From the NCBI GenBank assembly GCA_022376515.1, contig WTXI01000005.1, forward strand, positions 620,001-684,000: a stretch of DNA of 64,000 nucleotides. The letters are read 5' to 3'. Position numbers and translations under genes: made by a program. Below, in pieces: positions 23,629-34,929 of this stretch. The DNA is from Lactifluus volemus. Taxonomy: Eukaryota; Basidiomycota; Agaricomycetes; Russulales; Russulaceae. The notes beneath the pieces are model-generated. The model was not told where the DNA came from, made no database searches, and saw nothing but the letters and a program-made list of their open reading frames with translations. Numbering within the stretch: position 1 is the first letter of the stretch; every line of letters starts with the position of its first letter.

Positions 23629-24381
23629 ATGCGCCCATTTCAGACAGTCGCACAACTTCTCCTCATCGCATTCATCGCCAACTCCGCGCTCGCATTTAGG
23701 TTTCCTGGGTTTAGGACTAAGCCAAAGACAGAGACGAATCAATATCAATATGGATATCCGCCTGGGTATTATGGTAATGGATATGGGCAGCCAGCAACCT
23801 CCGGGTCCAAGAGCAGTGGACTCATGGGTATGGCCGGGGGGATCGGCTTGGAAACCGCCGGTTCCTTTGCCGCCAATAAACTTTTCAGCAGCGGTTCAAG
23901 TTCCAGCCCTCCTTCCAGCCCTCCTCCCGGTGTTGCTCCTGGTACACCTGGGAGCACAGTAGCCCCTCCTAGTACACCCGGGAACACAGTCCCTCCTGGT
24001 ACACCCGGGAACACAGTAGCCCCTCCTGTCAGTAACTCGGTGTACGTATGCTCTCCTCCTCCTGATCTACCTTCCATCACCTCCCCCTCAATGAACCGAT
24101 TCACGATAAGAATTTGACATACGATCGCTTTTCGCAGCCCTCCCAGTAGTCGGGAATTTGACGCGGACAGTCGTTTAGTGCACGCCATCCTACTCACACG
24201 AGACATCCTGAATGCTGTCGCACGGAGTGACGTCGCCTCTCCTCGTACCTCAACGTCCTCGACACCCCAAAAAAGAATGTCGCGCGATTTAACAGAGTTA
24301 AGTGACCGTGATCTCGTGCTTCTGAGTGCTCTTTCACGCCGGGCGATCGCAAAACTCGACCAGGCTGATCGGAGACGTTAA
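23629..24381 (+). CDS. Small secreted protein, tandem family copy 4 (Gly-Tyr and Pro-Gly-Thr repeat)
   Basis: Two exons, about 230 residues. The start MRPFQTVAQLLLIAFIANSA is a signal peptide (an in-frame ATG also lies 6 nt upstream, at 23623; 23629 matches the paralogues). The mature part has an Asn/Tyr/Gly-rich stretch (YQYGYPPGYYGNGYGQP), a Gly/Ala helix (GLMGMAGGIGLETAGSF), then a PPG/TPGNTVAP tandem repeat encoded by a minisatellite at about 23930-24030. The donor gtacgtat follows VSNSV. Exon 2 has HAILLTRDILNAV and the conserved tail LSDRDLVLLSALSRRAIAKL, ending at TAA 24379-24381. Convergent with HEM15, 150 bp apart. Function unknown. Confidence 0.75.
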
Positions 24382-24533
24382 AACCGAGGTGGACATCGTA
24401 CAATGATATTGGACTCTGTTGTAGTTGTAATATGATCCCTGGCGGATTGCCAACTCCCAACAAAATTTACGTCTACGATCGAGACATCTACGTATTACAA
24501 CGTGTTTATGTTCCGGACCCCAGCGTCTAGATA

Positions 24534-26007
24534 TTAAATTTTTGACGAAGATGTGTATTGTTGGCCACCTCGCAAAAAGAATGACTTTTGTTGTGCACAC
24601 GTCACGTTCGAGCATCCTGGGCACCGAAGGCCCATTTGCACCGACGTCGACGGAGCACCAGCACCAGTCTCCTTCAAATGTTGCGTTACAATGTCCGCCA
24701 GTGCACGTATGAACACGGGTGAGTCATTGAGCGATTCCGCGCGATGCACCTCCATCCCGAGCTATCGCCTCTCTCCATCAGTTTCTTCTTCCCTGGCGGA
24801 GATAAGAAAGGGACTCGCACCTCACGCGCCTCCTTCCCATATTCGATGTCGAGCTCGTACAGCGTTTCTATGTGATCGCTGGTAAACGCGATCGGAACGA
24901 GCACGGCGCGCTTCTTGCCGAGTCGCGCGAGACCCTTGAGCGCGTCGCTGGTTTGGGGGCCCAACCAAGCTCTCGGGCCTACCTGGGACTGCCACACGAG
25001 CCGGTAGGGATTCGTGTGGCCCAGACGGTCCATCACGGCTGCCACGGTCGCGGAAACCTCGAGCACGTACGGGTCCCCGCGGTTGACGACGGACATAGGC
25101 AATGAGTGCGCAGAAAAGAGTAGCACCGCGTCGTCCCTTCTCTCTTCTGGGAATTTCTTGAGCGCCGATTCTATATTCTGGGCAACGGCCTGGTGGCGAG
25201 TGAGGAATGGAGGTAGGTAGGTGACATATATATATGCAAAGGGTGTAGGGGGGAGGTGCTCACCTCGACGAAGCCGGGATGTGTGCCCCAACGATCAATG
25301 ACGGTCCAATTGATATCAGGAAACAACCCGGCTTTGCTCTTTCGGTAAATGTCATTGAGACTGCTACCCGTCGTACTACAACTGTACTGAGGGTATTGTG
25401 TAAAGGCTATGGCACGTCTCACGCCGTCCTCCTTCATACGTCTCGCGGTCTCATCCGCCAAAGGACGTGCATAGCGGAACGCGACGTAGCTCTTGTGGGG
25501 CGCCGTCGCCGGATGGAGCTCGTCGAGTAATGTAGCCATCCCTTCCCCTTGTAGTTCGGACCAACGCAGGATTGGGGAGCCACCACCAATTTCGGTATAC
25601 TGCTTCTCGATCCGTGGTGTTCGCCTTTTGGCGATCCATGGTGCCAAAAGAGATTGAAAGGGAAGGGGGATAAGGTCTCCGTCGGAGAAGAGATTTCGTA
25701 GAAAGTCGTAGGTTTCAGAAACCTAGACATTCGGTCATATAACCACGGGGAGAGTACACGTCCTTGAGATTAGACATACGGTGGACGGACCGCCCATGTT
25801 GAGCATCACGACAGCTACACTCGGCTAATATAAGGAGATCGACGCAAGGGAATGAACAAAAGCGCAGGACAAACCTGTTGGACTAGAGCAGATGAGAAAG
25901 ATTGGTTAGAAAGAAAAATATCCATACCTTCTCCCCACAGATGGGTTACGAAATGTGGCATAGGATCGAGAAAGTATACGCGCGAGCCTGGTAAATTTTG
26001 TAGCCAT
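24534..26007 (-). CDS. HEM15: Ferrochelatase, mitochondrial
   Basis: Inserts Fe2+ into protoporphyrin IX at the mitochondrial inner membrane. Start ATG 26007: [20 protein letters not shown] is a typical mitochondrial presequence. An 8-nt microexon TCCAACAG (25875-25882) is needed to reach [13 protein letters not shown], then [20 protein letters not shown]. Further motifs are [70 protein letters not shown] and [20 protein letters not shown]. The last exon [15 protein letters not shown] ends with the cysteine cluster [13 protein letters not shown], which binds the [2Fe-2S] centre in family members that have it. TAA 24534-24536. A fragment of this exon is duplicated at 20663-20740. Confidence 0.93.
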
Positions 26008-26111
26008 ACTGTAACAGATGATGACGGTGGGACGCGACAGGTCATGTGAATTGAAAGACTTTATTTGGGCATACACAACCGAAGCATACTAACTAACACT
26101 AACCAACACAA

Positions 26112-28068
26112 CTATGGACTCGATTTTTCCAACATAGGCTTGGCACCAACTGCCTTCTCGTGTGCACGTATCGACTGCCTCCGCTTGATGTATTGGAACA
26201 AAATTAGCATGCACCACGAGACGACTATCCACGCGATCAGTATTCCAAAGTTCAGCCCAACTGTCCCATGTCAGATCCTTATTGAATTGTCCTGCGCGCA
26301 AGATAAGGGAGACGTACTCTGATTACGCGTGCCGAAAATGATGGCCCGAACGGCTTGCTGGACGTTATAGAACGGGATCGCGTAGGCATAGTGGTAGAAG
26401 CCTGGCAGCAACGCCGGCGGGAAGATGCACACAGAAACGTTCACTGTGGCGACGTATACGTTAGCAAACTTAAGGCCCATGGCTGAGGGCGAAATGGGAG
26501 GACACACGGATAATCCAGAAGAGGAGAAAGAACGGGACAAAGCGCGGTGTCAAGATCGTGATCATCGAATCAATTATGCCGCCCAGCGCGCACATGGCCA
26601 CCCAGGACAACATCCAATATATTACAAATCCCGAGCTACCGAAACTGGAGCAAGTATCATCAGCAAGAGACAGTAACGCACTAACTGCAGTGGGCCTACA
26701 ATCGACTAAATGGGACTTGAAAGGCGAGACTTAGCAAGCTGAAACAACACTGTTCGTGGCAGTTAGTGGAAAGTAAGTTGTAACAAGTCAGCTCGACCTA
26801 CCGACAAGAAAAAGTATATGATGACGGGGTTGACGATGCGGATGATGACGAGCCACTTGAACGTAAGACGATCTTCAAGGTGTGTAGCATCTACACGTGC
26901 CATATAATGCGCCGATACTACTACGAACTGTACGCCTCTGAGTGAGCCAACATGCTCTAAGCACGAATTGTGAGTATTTGTACCGCAAGGATGAGTAGGT
27001 AGATGAGTCCGACAAAGTCAACTGCGGTTGCCACGGGTACATCGAATGGTCGTACATTCAACAATGTATATGAGATGGGGAGCGCGACGAGTCCCGGCGC
27101 GGTGACAACAAGAGCGGTTAAGTTGGATGAGAGATCGGGTAAAGATTCAACATATTGTGCATTGAACGCTTGGGTGATTCTATTAAGCAGATTGGTGACC
27201 TAGTATTGCCTCAGCTGTGAGCCCAAATTCAAGTTGCCCCAGCCTAACAAGGCGGCGTGCTTACATACAGACCAATCACAGCGCGGCTTTTGAGATATCA
27301 TTCACGTGAGGTCAAACCAAAGGCAGACAGACAACTTGAAGTTCCACAACGTACTATGCGTTCTCAGAACGAGCCTCCGCAACATATGCAGTGATAGTAC
27401 CATTTGAAACGTAAGTGCTATCTGTAGCGATCACTGCGGCGTTTAACTTTGCTGTCGCATTAGGGTTGACTAAAGTAATCTCATCGTCAAAAACGAAGAC
27501 ACTTCTTCTGAGACACGATACGCACTGGTGATGATAGCCCAGGCTTTGTTTTGTACAACCGCATCCTCAACGTCATGCATCCCGTTTGGAAATAAATCTG
27601 TGGAGACAGTGTTCCACGAAATTGCAGTCGGTGGTCCATTACTTGCGACCACAGCGCGCGAGACGAACTGGCCTATCTCACCGCCGTCAAAATCCTGTGG
27701 GCATCAATATATTCACGCATGAAGCGCGCACGATGTGGATTTGACGTGCTTACCACGACCCAGCCATTCAGATTATGAACGTGCGCTGGGGTCTGCCAAA
27801 GCGCTCCCCAGTATATGGATAACACAGAGAAAATGACGAGGACGAGGATGCCGATATTCAACCCGAGGATCGAATGGTAGACCTTTCGCGCTGCCGCAGT
27901 CGCGGGCTCGTTCGAAAAGTAACTCTCGGTGAACCAAGGTGGTGGCGGTCTAGCTGTTTCTATGCGTGGCGCAGAGGACGAACCGTTGTCGCCTCCGGCT
28001 GGACTGGCTGACTTTACTGGAGAACGAGAGTGGGGAGACTGGGATGGGGAACTATCACCTGTCTGCAT
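26112..28068 (-). CDS. SNG1-family membrane protein (DUF3533)
   Basis: Polytopic membrane protein resembling yeast nitrosoguanidine-resistance protein SNG1. I chose ATG 28068 (MQTGDSSPSQSPHSR); an in-frame ATG at 28152 would add 28 residues of atypical sequence. After a Ser/Pro tail comes TM1 (LNIGILVLVIFSVLSIYWGA) and the family signature LWQTPAHVHNLNGWVV joined across an intron to DFDGGEIGQFV. An ectodomain follows (SNGPPTAISWNTV, VQNKAWAIITS). The C-terminal half has several helices (for example FANVYVATVNVSVCIFPPAL and NFGILIAWIVVSWCMLILFQ) and ends EKAVGAKPMLEKSSP-TAG at 26112-26114. It lies 105 bp upstream of HEM15 on the same strand. Transported substrate unknown. Confidence 0.8.
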
Positions 28069-28665
28069 GGGGAAAGTGGCGATTTGTCCGTAGTTCAACA
28101 AACACCTGGTGCAATTTCCTGGGCAATTTTCGATGCTCTGGGGACCAGACACGAAGGGAAAAAAGGTAACTCAACAAAGACTGGATTTCGGTGTCGAAGC
28201 CTGATCGTGGGCTCGGATCGTGAGGTCTTTATCACCGTATAAGTGCATTATTACTCAGGCCGAGATTCACTAAGCGGGACGATTTTGCCACAGTCGTCAT
28301 CAGCCCCTGTATGAAAAGTTACCGTCGGCTGACCATAGTAAGTTACTTGTGATCACATGGCGCCAAGCTCGGCGCAAGCAATCCTTACTAGTTTCTACTC
28401 ACTGAGATGTATGAGATGTCAACAGCTTTGTACTGTCTCTGCACGATAAGTTGCATATCCAAGATGCCTGCCCACCTCCTTGAATTTTGATTTCTCTATC
28501 GACATGTACCAAGAAAAGAACATGATGACCCTAGAACAAAGTACACGGGAAAGATTGTTAGCGTTAGCATATTACACATACAATACATTTTACACAACAA
28601 GTGCAGTACCGACGGATCCTGTCCCTAGAACGCGCAGACTGCAAACCAGAGTCCAGCATACAAGC
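28069..28665. other. Intergenic region
   Basis: Upstream region of the SNG1-like gene and 3' flank of the RING gene (both minus). No other gene is recognised in about 600 bp. Confidence 0.5.
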
Positions 28666-30865
28666 TCATGTTCCCCTCTGCCTATTTCTGCGGAACCATC
28701 GCCGTCGTGCGGGCCGCGCTTCTTGTCCCGTACCTATGGTGCCTTCGGGTTCGTTTCCACGGACAGGCCGTTGACACACCGGACAGCGGCCTGACACGTC
28801 AAGTAGCCATGGGTCCACACACGTTTTCTGTCGTAGAGGCAGTCCGTCAGTAGTCGTTAGTACAAGATTCGTCTGCGGGTAGGTGCAACTGACGTGAAAG
28901 ACGTGACCGCAATTAAGCAACCTTAACGGTTGTGCACCTTCGCCTGCATCCTGCAACCGGAGGGAGATGTCACCGCTTGGTAAGGCAGGCGTAGTCGGCT
29001 GTCTAGTCACGTCCCCTTCTTGCTCTAGAGCCTCAGGTCCACCTGTCGCTTGGTTCTCTGCCACTTGCTCTTGCGGCTGCTCCTGCTCGTTTGGCTTCGT
29101 CATGTCCACTACCGTCCTCCGGGCGCCCACACCGACGCGCTTCGGTTCTTGAAAGTCGAGTAGACAAATAGCGCAGGAAGCGCGGTGGCTATCTAACTGC
29201 ACGAATGGGTACTCGCCTTTCTCCCAATTATCTTCCCAGGTAAGCGGACGACTTGGTTCCCCCTTCTTTTCTCTTCCCTTGCCACTCTTTTCTGCCTCAG
29301 TGGGTGGCGAACCTCGCCGTCGGAACGGCAAGAAAAGGAAACGGCGACGCGATGTGGGCGAGTGGGGCGGGTAAGTGTGCAAGTCTGACGGGATCGTGAC
29401 GGGCTTCGATGGTTGATCGGGTGATGGAGGGATGTAAAGCACTAGTGGGATTTTGTCGACGACTGATCGCGGGACCTGGCCGATGTCCGGTGTGAAATGA
29501 TGCGGATTCTGTGAAGGATGTCGACCGAGACAGAGCAGCAGGATGCTCCAGAATAGCTACGCGAGGTTAGCCTATGCGAAGAGTGTGTGTGCACGATTGA
29601 TACATACGAATAGAATCGGCCCCACAACAAAGACGAGGATCGCGACGATCACAACCTCGAGAATCATGACATACATCACGCTAAGCAGTCCGAAAGTTAA
29701 CCACCAGAGATGTGGTGATGAATGTCGGCATGTCTTGATCGAGCTGTACATGAAAATTTGGGCAAGGACAAACCAAACGAGCGTGAAGGTAGAACCCATT
29801 AGTGATAACCTATCGTTAACATCGGAGAACGGGCGCAATGTAGGTGTGCAGGCTTAGAGTGGGAAAAAAAAAATAGAAATGCGTAAACAGACCTAGCATA
29901 TGTCCTTGGATAAGGCATTTGGTTAGCATTAGCATGTGGCTGCCCCTGGCCTGGGGTACTCGTGTTATTTCGAGCGGAAGGGGAGTTTCTTCTTCCGCCC
30001 GGAGGAGCAGCATTCGGATAGGTCCGTGTCCGAGATTCTACATCATTAGGTGTCTGACTACTGCTATAGCATCGCGCGTGAGGGAAAAGTGGTAGAAGGT
30101 CGCGCCAAATAAACTTTTTACCTTTCATCCTGGAGGCGCTTCGTGCGTTCGCGGGACCACCGCCAGACGCTGAGCCAGACATCTAAAGCAAGGCGGACAA
30201 CCCAGAAGGCATTCCATGTACCCAACGGCTTTTCACATGCGTCCCACTCGTTTTTGGAAGGTACCGTGGGGCTTCGGTGGTGTGTTGAAATCGTCAGGAG
30301 TGTGATGATCGCGATAATCTAGTCACGAAACCAAACAGCGGGGCGCATTAATCGGTCGTGAAAATGAGACAGATAACACCAGAATCACCTGGGAGAAGTC
30401 TGCTACTAGTGTCCAGATAATGGACACGAGTTCCTTGCGCGCTCTGTTATTGCGGCCATATCCGAAGAAAGCGAGAACGCGGCCTGCGACGGAAAGTCTC
30501 TGTTGATTGGCATTCGTTCTATGCACAACTATCCTTGGAGCATTCGGTGCTGCGGCAACTGGATTGGGTATGACGGTTCGGATGGGCGGGCGAGTAGAAC
30601 TAGTACTAGTATCTCGGTCATGGTTGTTGGCTGTAGGGGGGGAAGGCGGTGGATTGTTGACGACGGTGTTCTCTGGTACTGTCGCTCTGCTCGTGGCATC
30701 GTTTAGGGAGCTTACGGTGGAAGGTCGCTCCAATTCGCCAGGTGTGGCAGGAATGACAGGACTGTCCGAGGGGGGTTGTTCGGATTCGGACGTGTCTCCT
30801 GCTGAAAGCGGAATATCTGTAGTTACGGTGAGTGTGGGTCGCGGTTGGGATGGATCCTCAGGCAT
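28666..30865 (-). CDS. Membrane-anchored RING-H2 protein, putative E3 ubiquitin ligase
   Basis: Starts MPEDPSQPRPTLTVTTDIPL (ATG 30865), with a disordered N-terminus of about 150 residues. Membrane segments are spread over several exons (for example TLVADFSQIIAIITLLT, WNAFWVVRLALDVWLSVW, WLTFGLLSVMYVMILEVVIV with AILVFVVGPILF). The cytosolic C-terminus carries a RING-H2 finger: CAICLLDF, then LRLLNCGHVFH joined by an intron (donor gtcagt at about 28898) to KTCVDPWL and GRCPVC. The spacing between the first and second cysteine pairs is enlarged by an insertion of about 80 residues rich in Glu/Gln. Ends RRWFRRNRQRGT at 28666. Substrates unknown; an ER or Golgi location is inferred. Confidence 0.8.
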
Positions 30866-31344
30866 GATGAGAGTTGTGAGGAATCAGGGGGTGTATGCGA
30901 CCGCCGCAAATATAATGACTGGGGATGGCGATGAACGGGCAACCGCGAGTATAAAACAAACTGGATTGGACCACAACAGAGCAGGATAGGTAGGTATCTG
31001 AGGCAGCTGCACTTGTCGAGTCGACGGACAGACGTACTTGTACTCGTGTACGCAGGGCTGGCGCGGTTCACAGGCTGAAATAGCTCCTAGTACACGCCGC
31101 GCCGCGCAACTGACACGGGTGGCTGTGCAGGTATAGGGTTCAGTACAGCTCTAGGAGACAGTTTAAACAACTCTTACAGTTGTATTGGGAATAAAGATCT
31201 CCTTTGGGCCGCTCAAATTCCGAATTCTTATGATGGGAACAGAGTCTGAGTCTTGTCTCAGTGATGTCTTACATTTACAAGGTATAGCTTACATAATATA
31301 GACTATCACACCTCTCTTTTTACCTACCAACCCCTGCTGCGGCC
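30866..31344. other. Divergent promoter region
   Basis: About 480 bp between the divergent RING gene and a small membrane-protein gene. No coding signal and no clear motif beyond general AT-rich character toward 31300. Confidence 0.45.
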
Positions 31345-31767
31345 ATGAGCTCTGCAAAGTATCAGGCACTCCCCACCAATGACGACGAGGAGCGCCCCCC
31401 CACTCATCGTAGATATCTGTCAGAACACCGCCAACTCGCACAAGATCCGCGCTTTAACCCACCACCTCCCTCTTGGTGGAAGCGCGCCTTGCTTATCGTA
31501 TTCATCGTCGTCATGTTCTGGCTATCCTTTTCTCTGCGCGCTTCGATGAAAAGGGGAGCACAGTCGCATGTCGTACATGCTAATAGGTTGTGTCAAAGTT
31601 TTCAGCAGCTCCTCTTTGTTATCCGCTGTGGTGGCGTGCTGACACCGTATTCTAGATACTCGAAGCAATACAAATATCGCCCTGCCGCCAGCCCTGTCAT
31701 TTCTGAGAGACTTAAGGACGGCAGAGTGCGCGTACGAGGCGCGGCACCCCACGTGCGATCCCTTTAA
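31345..31767 (+). CDS. Small single-pass membrane protein
   Basis: Two exons, about 118 residues. MSSAKYQALPTNDDEERPPT is followed by a proline-rich stretch and one TM helix, RALLIVFIVVMFWLSFSLRA. An intron (donor gttgtg, acceptor attctag at about 31653) joins HANR to YSKQYKYRPAASPVISERLK and DGRVRVRGAAPHVRSL-TAA. The pattern Y-S-K-Q-x-K-Y-R-P-A-A-S-P looks conserved in similar basidiomycete proteins that I recall as hypothetical. Type II or tail-proximal orientation is possible. No function can be given. Confidence 0.65.
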   Translation: MSSAKYQALPTNDDEERPPTHRRYLSEHRQLAQDPRFNPPPPSWWKRALLIVFIVVMFWLSFSLRASMKRGAQSHVVHANRLCQSFQQLLFVIRCGGVLTPYSRYSKQYKYRPAASPVISERLKDGRVRVRGAAPHVRSL

Positions 31768-32026
31768 CCAACCTCATCATTTTGGTTATCCCTGTGCTGG
31801 CCCTCCGGAGACTGGCCCACTCTGTACAGCGTTACATTCCTTTCAAGTACTTACAGCAGCATGCCCCCATCTCAGAACATCACGCTCCTTGATGTGGAAT
31901 TATTTTTACTATTGTCCAGTTGCTGTTCCGTCCAAATTTCCCTTGTTACTTTACTAGAGAAATGTTACAAGTACCCCTCTGGTAGGCAAAATTTGGACAG
32001 TTTGATTTTTTAAACCATATCCAACA

Positions 32027-34744
32027 TTACCGCGAAAGGAAACTAGACAAGCTGGGCCGTTTACTGCCTTTCGCGCTAGTATTCGACAAGCGGTGCGATG
32101 ACATTGCATCTTCTGTCTGATGTACCGCCTCCGCATATCTACCCGTCATGCTCCACATTAGTAAGAATGACGTCCCCAAGAATACACACGCACAGAAGCT
32201 TGTAGCGAACGAGCTCGCCTTCAAGTTCCTCGTTCTGTAACCGTGCTCGGACGAGCTCGTTCTGTCATTGAAGCATCATCGACCCCAGCAGAGAGAATCG
32301 ACGAGACACATTACGCACTAGGATACCAACATGCTCCTGGTTCAGCGCCGCTAGGTTCGCTTCCAACGCATTCCTAATTGCACCAAAATGTTAGCGTCCA
32401 GGCTGTCAGGGCATCGAATAGGATGTCATGAGCCTACATCTGTGCCGACAACTGGCGGTTATGATTACGAAGTGTGTCCATCTCCGCTGCATGCATCTCC
32501 CGTGTACGTATCATCTCATGGTATTCATGGTTGTACGAGTCAAGCATGAACGGGGTGATCCGCAGTGACATTGCATCATTTACGAAGTCGTCAACGCGAT
32601 ATGTAGCCCTTTCACCCTCTTTTGCAAGAATCTGCTCTCGTCATAACCGGAGCACGGAGGATGTTAAAAGGGTTGACCTGCCTTGTACGTATCGACAACG
32701 CCAGTGTTAAGGAAGGCAACAAGATCGTCGAACTTGAGCGATAGCAACATCGCTTCGTTTTTCTGAAGAAGGGAGATCGCAAACCCAAAAATCGCCTCAA
32801 TTCCGTTCGCAAGACAGTTATCGAGTATTCGAAAAACAATCTCCAGGGGAAAGCTATGACATATGTCAGGACAAACGAACTCTACGAAGGAGCAATAACC
32901 TACCGGTAAGAAAAAGTGTAAGAAACCACTGCGAGCAAAACATGCTCGATTTCACGCCTTGCCGGAGGAAGTGGACATGCAAAACTGGGAGTAATTCTTC
33001 TATGAGTCGATCGAACTGTGAGTAAGGGCTCTGTTAATGAGAAGGAATTTCTACAAGACTTCCGTCCTCACTTGAAACTTAACAATCCCAACCTGATGAG
33101 TAACTCCAGGATCCCATATGTAAGTTGACAACTCACAAGACGCAATTGCAGCTTGGGCATCTCAGGCAAGAAATGTCCACGCAAGTCATATGAATACATT
33201 AGTCGAACTAGCAGCGAAAAGGCTTCTTCGTCGGGCATCTAGAGCAGTTTGTGAGCAGCATGTCAATGAGAATCAGGAATCCACGAACATTAAGTAGCAA
33301 GACTGCGACTACGAAAGGAAGGCCTTGGCAGTATCCCACTTGTGGATCATATCTTTCTAATCAGGTGAAGAAATTGAACATTGATACATGGTGTGACGTA
33401 CATTGAGTATGCCTTTAGAACGTTGAATAAATTCTCCTGCCCAATACCGTGACCGTCTGTAAAGAATTCATGCTGTGGGAAGGTCCTGGTTCGCTCAGCG
33501 CAGATTCGACAAGGGTGTGGCCTATTCGCTTACCGCCCAAGGTCACGCATGATTGCCTTTTCGTGTGGGCTGGTCTCCTTCAACAGTTTTATGTATGTTG
33601 CCTCCATTTCCATATCCTTTGACGCTGACCTGTTCGGAATCAGGGGGTGGAACGAGCAAGAGCGAATGTGAATTACATGAGCTGCCATACCATCCCACGG
33701 AGCTTGTTCGGTATCCCTCTTTCGATAGCACGGGCGAGTTCCTCCGAGTTCTCCGAAGCGAACGCCTGGTAGTCTAGGCGCTTCGTGTCAGAAGGAAGGA
33801 CGTAGCAGACAAATTTTCGCATACCCGAGATGACGGAACCCCAAAAGGCTACACATGTGTGAATAAACTGTCTGAACGAATAAGACGAGGAGACACTTAC
33901 CCCAGTCGACGTTAGCTAAATCCTCTTCCAACTCTTTACTATTACGTTGCGCACGTTCAAATACCTCCTGGAACTTCTGTTGTCCGTCTAGACTCCTTCT
34001 CATCCCAGACACGCCATCGTTCCCGAATCTTCGCATAGAGAACGACGCACGCACAGAGGTGCTTGAGATCTCCGAGGGTGCAGGCGCAGGCTCCTCTTCC
34101 GCCCATGGCTTGGAAGCCGTCTCGTCAACAGGGGATTTAATAGCGATAGTGCTGTCGCGAGTCGCAGTGGCTGCAGCATTGAGAGACACAGTAGAGAAGC
34201 GCTCCTCGTCGTCAAGGCGGACTTCGCTCAAGTCAGATCCTGCGACAGAGTCCCGTGGAAAGGATTGCGTCTGTGACAGTGGCGTCGTTTTCGGCGAAAG
34301 AAGCGCGTCCAGTGGAGAAGAGCGTGGCTCCTCTGCGCTTCTCAGATTGGCAGGCTCATTGACGGGTGGGTATAGGGGGCCGTCAGGGGGTTGAGAAGGT
34401 ACGCTTAAACGCATCGCTTCCCCTGGTCGTGTTTTCATCGATGCTCGGGACCCCATGGGGGGAAGTTTGTCTTCGGGCTGCCCAGAATCCTTTTCGCGAA
34501 ACATTTCGGGTTGAATTTTCAGGGTATCTAGAGAGCTCTGGGAAGGTCCCCGCTTGTGTTCTGATTTGGACGCTAGATCGTTTTGTTGTTGATGCCGTGG
34601 CATGTCTACGGGCGAATGTGATCGACCTGTTGGAAAATGGGAAGTTTCTAGATGTGATACGTTCTCTCCTTGATTGAGCATCAAATCATCGCCCTGCCCA
34701 GTGTTGGGCCCGTGTTGAGGGCTGTCGGTGCCTTGTGAGGCCAT
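32027..34744 (-). CDS. GYP5: Rab GTPase-activating protein, TBC domain (GYP5-like)
   Basis: Stimulates GTP hydrolysis by exocytic Rabs. Start ATG 34744 (MASQGTDSPQHGPN), chosen over an in-frame ATG at 34861. A disordered Ser/Pro N-terminus of about 300 residues leads to SKELEEDLANVDW. The TBC domain follows over many short exons: YQAFASENSEELARAIERGI, NKLRGMVWQLM, KAIMRDLGR (arginine-finger motif IxxDxxR), VGYCQGLPFV (glutamine-finger motif), PDEEAFSLLVRLMYSYDLRG, FPLEIVFRILDNCLANGIEA and LKFDDLVAFLNTGVVDTYKA. A C-terminal coiled coil (SYNHEYHEMIRTREMHAAEM, NELVRARLQNEELEGELVRY) ends SKGSKRPSLSSFLSR. Both catalytic fingers are intact. Confidence 0.9.
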
Positions 34745-34929
34745 GGTAACGAGGGGAGAACTTGAGATGTTGCGGCAATTAATGTTTTTAACTGCGATCA
34801 CATGTGATGTGACACATTCGCACGCAGCGCGCCGCCTCCACAACTTCCGAATAATGGCCACATACAGTACGCAGCCATCTATGAAAGGAAGATACAGGTG
34901 TAATAATCCAGCAATCAGTATTAGTTAAA

